Shown here in pieces: positions 59,790 through 64,000 of a stretch of DNA of 64,000 nt. The notes under the pieces were generated by a model that saw nothing but the letters and a program-made list of their open reading frames with translations, was not told the DNA's origin and did not search any database. Source of the stretch: Mycobacterium sp. OAS707 (GTDB lineage: Bacteria > Actinomycetota > Actinomycetes > Mycobacteriales > Mycobacteriaceae); assembly GCF_014873705.1 (NCBI RefSeq), contig NZ_JADBDS010000003.1, forward strand, positions 1,054,001-1,118,000, read 5' to 3'. The position numbers and the translations under genes are program-made. Numbering within the stretch: the stretch's first letter is position 1; each line of letters opens with the position of its first letter.

Positions 59790-61103
59790 ATGTTCTCGGA
59801 GACACGCTATGCCCGCAACGGCGACTTGCGCGTCGCGTACCGCGCCTCGGCTCCGGGCGAGCGGGACATCGTTTTCGTGTCGAACTGGTTTATAAACTGC
59901 GAGGTCGCCCTAGAGATACCGTCCGTTCAAGCCTGGGCTGAGGCGATGACATCGCTGGGCCGAGTGGTGTTCTTCGATCAACCTGGGACGGGCGCATCCG
60001 ATCCAGTTACGCCCGATGCGATGCCGAACATGGAGCAGTGGACCGACAGCATCACCGCGGTGCTCGACGATCTCGGCAGTCGCGATGCGATCCTCGTTGC
60101 AGCTGACGGCGCGTTTCTCACGGCCGCCTTGTTTGCAGCGACACATCCGTCTCGAACCGCCGCGCTGATCGCGCTCGAGTGCTACGCGGACGCGGCGGAC
60201 CGCACCACGTACGTTGGCGACGAGGCCCTCAAGGCGATGCTCGCGATGTGGGGCAGTGGCGAATATCAGCACTTGCTCAATCCCGACATGCCATGGAACG
60301 AAGAGATCCGCTCAGTCTGGGCCCGCCAAGAACGGCTGGCCGCAAGTCCCGGGACGGTGGCCCTCATGTTTCCCCTGCTGATTGAGCTGAACGTGCGGGC
60401 AGTGCTCCCATCTATCCGTGTGCCGACTCTCGTCCTCCAGCACACTGATGACCCGGTCATCACTCCCGCGATGAGCAAGTACATCGCCGATCACGTGCCG
60501 GGTGCGAAGTACGTTGAGCTGCCGGGGCGCAACCTGTATCACTTCGTGGAACCGTGGCGTGAGTCCTTTCGAGAGATCGCCGCGTTCCTCACTGGCGAGC
60601 AGGCAGACGTGGCCGACGACCGGGTGCTGGCCACGGTGCTGTTCACCGACATCGTGGACTCGACGCGGCGGGCCGCGGTGATGGGTGACCGGGATTGGCG
60701 CGCTCTGCTCGATGCACATGACGCGATTGTTCGTTCCCAGCTCGCACGCTTTCGCGGACGCGAAATAGGCACTGCCGGTGATGGTTTCCTCGCGACCTTC
60801 GACGGCCCACAGCGAGCCATCCGCTGCGCCATGGCAATTCGCGATGCAGTGCGCGCGCTCGGCATTGAAGTGCGCGCCGGTCTGCACACCGGTGAATGCG
60901 AAGTCCGAGGCGACGACATCGGCGGCATCGCCGTACACATCGGCGCGCGGGTGTCGGCATTGGCGGGGCCCAACGAGGTACTTGTGTCCAGCACGCTGCG
61001 CGACCTCGTGATCGGGTCAGGGCTCGAGTTCGACGACCGCGGTGTCCATGAGCTCAAGGGCGTGCCCGGCGAATGGCACCTGTTCGCCGTCGCGTCGGGG
61101 TAG
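59790..61103 (+). CDS. Alpha/beta hydrolase-class III adenylate cyclase fusion, copy 2
   Basis: 437 aa from the ATG at 59790, two bases after the stop of copy 1. It is a tandem duplicate: the first 24 residues and the cyclase domain are almost the same, while the hydrolase middle has diverged (VAADGAF at the elbow, again without Ser). The cyclase again has FTDIVDST, GTAGDGFLATFDGP and VHIGARVSALAGPNEV. Two copies in one transcript may form heterodimers, as class III domains act as dimers with two catalytic sites. Confidence 0.88.
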   Translation: MFSETRYARNGDLRVAYRASAPGERDIVFVSNWFINCEVALEIPSVQAWAEAMTSLGRVVFFDQPGTGASDPVTPDAMPNMEQWTDSITAVLDDLGSRDAILVAADGAFLTAALFAATHPSRTAALIALECYADAADRTTYVGDEALKAMLAMWGSGEYQHLLNPDMPWNEEIRSVWARQERLAASPGTVALMFPLLIELNVRAVLPSIRVPTLVLQHTDDPVITPAMSKYIADHVPGAKYVELPGRNLYHFVEPWRESFREIAAFLTGEQADVADDRVLATVLFTDIVDSTRRAAVMGDRDWRALLDAHDAIVRSQLARFRGREIGTAGDGFLATFDGPQRAIRCAMAIRDAVRALGIEVRAGLHTGECEVRGDDIGGIAVHIGARVSALAGPNEVLVSSTLRDLVIGSGLEFDDRGVHELKGVPGEWHLFAVASG

Positions 61104-61232
61104 CACGCTGCAGCGCTGATAGCGGCCAAAACCTTGCACATGCAGACTCCTGGCGGCAAGGACGTTTTGGAATTGACGGATGTGGCAATCCCGGTCTCAG
61201 CCCACATACGTTTCGGCAGATCGGATCCAACC

Positions 61233-61388
61233 ATGATCGTGCTCGGCATAATCCTCTTGGTGATCGGCTACTTCACCGGTCTGTCCATCCTGTACACGAT
61301 CGGCGGCATCCTCGTCGTGATCGGCATCGTGTTATGGATCCTCGGCGCCGTTGGCCGCCCCGTCGGCGGCCGAAAAGTCTGGTTCTAG
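61233..61388 (+). CDS. Small two-TM hydrophobic protein (DUF6131-like)
   Basis: 51 aa from the ATG at 61233. Two hydrophobic helices (about residues 2-14 and 18-37) with a G-x-x-x-G-x-S turn, then a short basic tail GRPVGGRKVWF. Very short Ile/Leu/Gly-rich proteins of this type are common in mycobacteria, of unknown function. A longer frame starts at 61134. Confidence 0.6.
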   Translation: MIVLGIILLVIGYFTGLSILYTIGGILVVIGIVLWILGAVGRPVGGRKVWF

Positions 61389-61457
61389 GACAGCGGGTCT
61401 AGCGACTTGTGTGCGTTTGGGAGCGCTCAGCGCAACAAAACGCACACAAATCGCCGT

Positions 61458-63098
61458 TTACTTAGCTTCCGCGAGTTCTGGTTCCGGTTCGGGAGCCGGC
61501 GTCATACGGGTCCGGCCGGCCTGCGGGCGCAACCAGTCCGGCAGCCACCGCGGCGGGTCATCAGGCGCCAACTCGAAGACCCCGCCCGACGGGTCGTCGA
61601 CATCTCCTCGGCTACGCACCACGTCCAGCTCGGGTCGATAGATCTCTCGAATCACCAACGCGCACAGCACAATAACCGCGATATCGCGCAGCAGCACCGT
61701 GACCGTGAACGGTTGTTCGGGTAGGCCGCGGTTCTGCTCGCCATAGAGGAACATCATTCGCGGCACCCACACCAATGCGTCGATCGTCATCCAGGCCAGC
61801 AGGATCCGGCGATGCGGCAGCGCCAGCACCGCCAGCGGCACCAGCCACAGCGAGAACTGCGGACTCCACACCTTGTTGGTCAACAGGAACGCCGCCACCA
61901 CCAGGAAGGCCACCTGCACCAGCCGCGGTCGCTGCTTTGCCGTCAGCACCACGTAAGCAATTGCGATGCAACACGATATGAACAGCACCGCGCTCACCGC
62001 GTTCAAAACCGTCGGCGGCTGCCAGAACCCGAGATGCGGATCGAAACCGCTCCAGCCCGTGAACGACTTCACGACGTTGTACAGCGAGTCCATGTCATCA
62101 CCGCGACGGGTGTTGAGCCGGAAGAACTCCGACCACCCGCGCGGGAAGAGCACCATGATCGGCAGATTCACCACGAGCCATGTCAGCACCGTGGCGGTCG
62201 CCCCCTTGCCCACCTCGCGCAGACGCCCGGTCCGCAGCCCGAGGAGCACCATCGGCACGAACAGCAACAGCGGATACAGTTTCGCGGCCACGCCGAGGCC
62301 GATCAGCGCGCCGGCCAGCCAGGGTTTTCGCCGCGCCCACGCCAGCAGCGCCCCCGTCGCGAAAGCCGTTGCCAGAGCATCGAAATTCGTGAACACCTGG
62401 AAGATCAGGATCGGTGACGCCGCGACCAACGCCGCATCCCAGACCCGGCGAGGCCCAGCCAGCCGTGAACTCGCCCACACCGTGACCAACCACGCCAGCG
62501 CCAACCCGAAGGCGGCGATGTTGAAGAACATCACCACTTCGGCGATGACCGGCATGGAAACAAGCTTCGTCAGCGCGGTGTACGTCTTGGCCAGCGCCAT
62601 CGACACGTACTGGTAGATGCCCGTCAGCACGGGATACTCCATGTAGCGCACGGCGATGTTGCCGTCGTACTGCTTGCGCGGCTTCCCGTCGCTGTCGGTC
62701 TCGATCCAGCTGGACTTGTACGGAAACTTGCCCAGGTTCAACAGCTCTGCCGTGTAGAGCGGAACCGTGTCGGAATAACAGAGTTCGTAGTAGGCCCGCT
62801 GGTTCTGCCAGTTGCCCACCCGCTGATCGGCCGTGCCGGTGCCAGTGGTCTGGAGGCACGCCGCCTTGGTCGAGTAGCCGAGCGCGAGAAACACCAGCGC
62901 GATGATCAGCATCGCCCGCAGCGGCGTCAGAAAGCGCTGGCGACCGATCAACGCGTGTCTGCCGACCGGACCGCCGATCGCCCCAGACAGCGCCGCACCG
63001 ATCGTGTCGGTGCGGCTGGGGAGGTCACGGTCGTCGAGACTTCGCCTGTCGTCGGCGAGCCGCGCCGGCGAAACCGTCTCGGGCTCCGGCTCTGTCAC
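61458..63098 (-). CDS. Membrane glycosyltransferase, GT87-like (Rv0051-type)
   Basis: 546 aa from a GTG at 63098 that overlaps the ponA1 stop (GTGA). About 10-11 TM helices, a large outer loop after TM1 (CLQTTGTGTADQRVG...YYELCYSDTVPLYTAELL), and the conserved YMEYPVLTGIYQY motif typical of DUF2029/GT87 mannosyltransferases that use polyprenyl-phosphate sugars. It follows ponA1 as in M. tuberculosis (Rv0050-Rv0051). Its likely role is in cell-envelope glycan synthesis; the acceptor is unknown. Confidence 0.88.
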   Translation of the reverse strand: MTEPEPETVSPARLADDRRSLDDRDLPSRTDTIGAALSGAIGGPVGRHALIGRQRFLTPLRAMLIIALVFLALGYSTKAACLQTTGTGTADQRVGNWQNQRAYYELCYSDTVPLYTAELLNLGKFPYKSSWIETDSDGKPRKQYDGNIAVRYMEYPVLTGIYQYVSMALAKTYTALTKLVSMPVIAEVVMFFNIAAFGLALAWLVTVWASSRLAGPRRVWDAALVAASPILIFQVFTNFDALATAFATGALLAWARRKPWLAGALIGLGVAAKLYPLLLFVPMVLLGLRTGRLREVGKGATATVLTWLVVNLPIMVLFPRGWSEFFRLNTRRGDDMDSLYNVVKSFTGWSGFDPHLGFWQPPTVLNAVSAVLFISCCIAIAYVVLTAKQRPRLVQVAFLVVAAFLLTNKVWSPQFSLWLVPLAVLALPHRRILLAWMTIDALVWVPRMMFLYGEQNRGLPEQPFTVTVLLRDIAVIVLCALVIREIYRPELDVVRSRGDVDDPSGGVFELAPDDPPRWLPDWLRPQAGRTRMTPAPEPEPELAEAK

Positions 63099-64000
63099 GG
63101 AGGCGGCGGGGGTCCAGCCGCCGGGACGCCTGGCTGTCCTGGCGGCACCGGCGGGCCGACGGGCATGGTGGTCGGGGGGCCGATCGGGATCGTAATGCCC
63201 GGGGCCACTTCGATTGTCGGCTGTATGACGGTCTCCGACGGGATCGGCGGCGCGGTGGTCGACGGCGGCGGCGGTGGGGCCTGCGGCACACCGGCATAGC
63301 CTCCGATCTCATCCGGCTTCGGGAACGACTCGTTGTCGGTGCCCTTCAGCGCACCGTCCATCGTCGACTTCCAGATGTCGGACGGCAGGCCCGACCCGTA
63401 AACCGCTCCACCAGAAGCGTTTACGAGTGGTTTCGTGCCTTCGGTGGTGCCGACCCACACCGCGGTCGACAACGAAGGGGTGTAACCGACCATCCATGCG
63501 TCACGGTTGGCGTCGGTGTCGCCGAGCTGGTTGGTGCCGGTCTTGGCGGCCGACGGACGACCGCCTGCGAGGTTGTGACCGCGGGACCAGCCGGCGATCG
63601 GCTGCATCGCGGCCGTGACGTTGTCGGCCACCTTCTTGTCGATGCGCTGCTCACCGTTGTCGCTGTCCTGACTGGCGTCGAACAACACGTCGCCCCGAGA
63701 ATTGACCACCTTCTGCACGAAGTGCGGCTTGTGGTACACACCGGAGGCGGCGAGCGTGGCGTACGCCGACGCCATGTCGAACACGCGAGTCTGGTACTGG
63801 CCCAGCACAACTCCGTTGTTGGGTGGTCCGCCCTTGCCGTCCTCGGACAGCGTGTGCTCGACGCCGGGGAAGCTCTCCGCGACGCCCGCCTTGTGCGCGG
63901 CGTCGGCGACGTCCTGCGGGCCGTTCTTCAGCTTCAGCATCAGCCGGTAGTAGCTGGTGTTCAGCGACCGCTTCAGCGCCTCGGCGATGTTGCAGACGCC
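63095..64000 (-). CDS. ponA1: Bifunctional penicillin-binding protein PonA1, C-terminal part
   Basis: Incomplete: the gene runs past the right edge, and only the last ~300 codons are here. The end of the transpeptidase domain includes the third active-site motif SAAKTGTNQ and VWVGTTEG. SLNTSYYRLMLKLKNG at the left edge of the visible part also fits the class A PBP fold. The C-terminal 90 residues are a Pro-rich tail (PPPPPSTTAPP), as in mycobacterial PonA1. It polymerises and cross-links peptidoglycan at the pole. Its stop overlaps the glycosyltransferase start. Confidence 0.95.
   Translation of the reverse strand, partial: GVCNIAEALKRSLNTSYYRLMLKLKNGPQDVADAAHKAGVAESFPGVEHTLSEDGKGGPPNNGVVLGQYQTRVFDMASAYATLAASGVYHKPHFVQKVVNSRGDVLFDASQDSDNGEQRIDKKVADNVTAAMQPIAGWSRGHNLAGGRPSAAKTGTNQLGDTDANRDAWMVGYTPSLSTAVWVGTTEGTKPLVNASGGAVYGSGLPSDIWKSTMDGALKGTDNESFPKPDEIGGYAGVPQAPPPPPSTTAPPIPSETVIQPTIEVAPGITIPIGPPTTMPVGPPVPPGQPGVPAAGPPPPP

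Noticed and set aside
1..64000. CRISPR arrays, tRNA/rRNA genes, insertion sequences, prophage
   Set aside because: No regularly spaced repeats, no cloverleaf-type sequence, and no transposase or integrase motifs were seen on either strand. A tRNA scan and an IS search would settle this.

Overview
The window reads as a chromosomal segment of a fast-growing mycobacterium (Mycolicibacterium type). The evidence is the high GC content, dense genes with many ATGA/GTGA start-stop overlaps, an MmpS-MmpL pair, a cutinase, a GH6 cellulase of the CelA1 type, a mycothiol-dependent-type DinB protein, several paralogous lipid enzymes, and at the right end the block ponA1 - Rv0051-like glycosyltransferase - rpsF - ssb - rpsR - rplI - dnaB. 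No rRNA, tRNA, CRISPR array or insertion sequence was recognised.

Layout. 1-5.7 kb: small membrane and secreted proteins, a divergent promoter region with a perfect 22-bp inverted repeat, CelA1-like cellulase, PepD/HtrA-like protease. 6-11.9 kb: an ECF sigma factor with a membrane-anchored C-terminal extension, a zinc-ribbon membrane protein, a hydrolase-LuxR fusion, a methyltransferase, a double-hotdog hydratase and an FKBP-type lipoprotein. 12-17.5 kb: MmpS/MmpL, an NAD-dependent epimerase-like protein, a secreted triple-repeat protein, a lipoprotein. 17.6-28.2 kb: an SRPBCC-acyl-CoA ligase fusion, an MFS exporter, a ketosynthase that has lost its catalytic cysteine, a cutinase, a YihY protein and a TetR-SDR divergent pair. 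28.3-36.5 kb: an SDR-MerR operon behind a MerR-type promoter, a nucleoside deaminase, an epoxide hydrolase, and a SigG/SigJ-like sigma factor in an operon with DUF899.

36.7-47.4 kb is the most interesting accessory part. A TetR gene and two related 22-bp palindromes precede a three-gene catabolic operon (alpha/beta hydrolase, carboxymuconolactone-decarboxylase-like protein, metallo-beta-lactamase-fold hydrolase). Next is a divergent cluster around an XRE-cupin regulator. On the minus strand it holds an asparaginase-like amidohydrolase, an NCS1 permease, an Old Yellow Enzyme and a PuuE/imidase-like deacetylase, the last three joined by ATGA overlaps. On the plus strand it holds a 23-aa peptide ORF, a DUF1989 protein and a VOC protein. 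Taken together, import, C=C reduction, ring opening and deamidation suggest assimilation of a cyclic imide or related N-heterocycle. That is inference, not shown. The asparaginase ribosome binding site is locked in a perfect 9-bp hairpin.

47.6-53.4 kb holds stress/redox accessory genes (cupin, two NmrA-like reductases, TetR, HxlR with a perfect palindromic operator) and a truncated HAD-like gene. 53.5-64 kb is the conserved core. dnaB carries a class 3 intein (Ala1, W-C-T triplet) inside its Walker A motif, with a LAGLIDADG domain and an inserted cysteine-rich module, and lies behind an SOS-box-like site. Two tandem hydrolase-adenylate cyclase genes and a small membrane protein are inserted between rpsF and the Rv0051-like gene.
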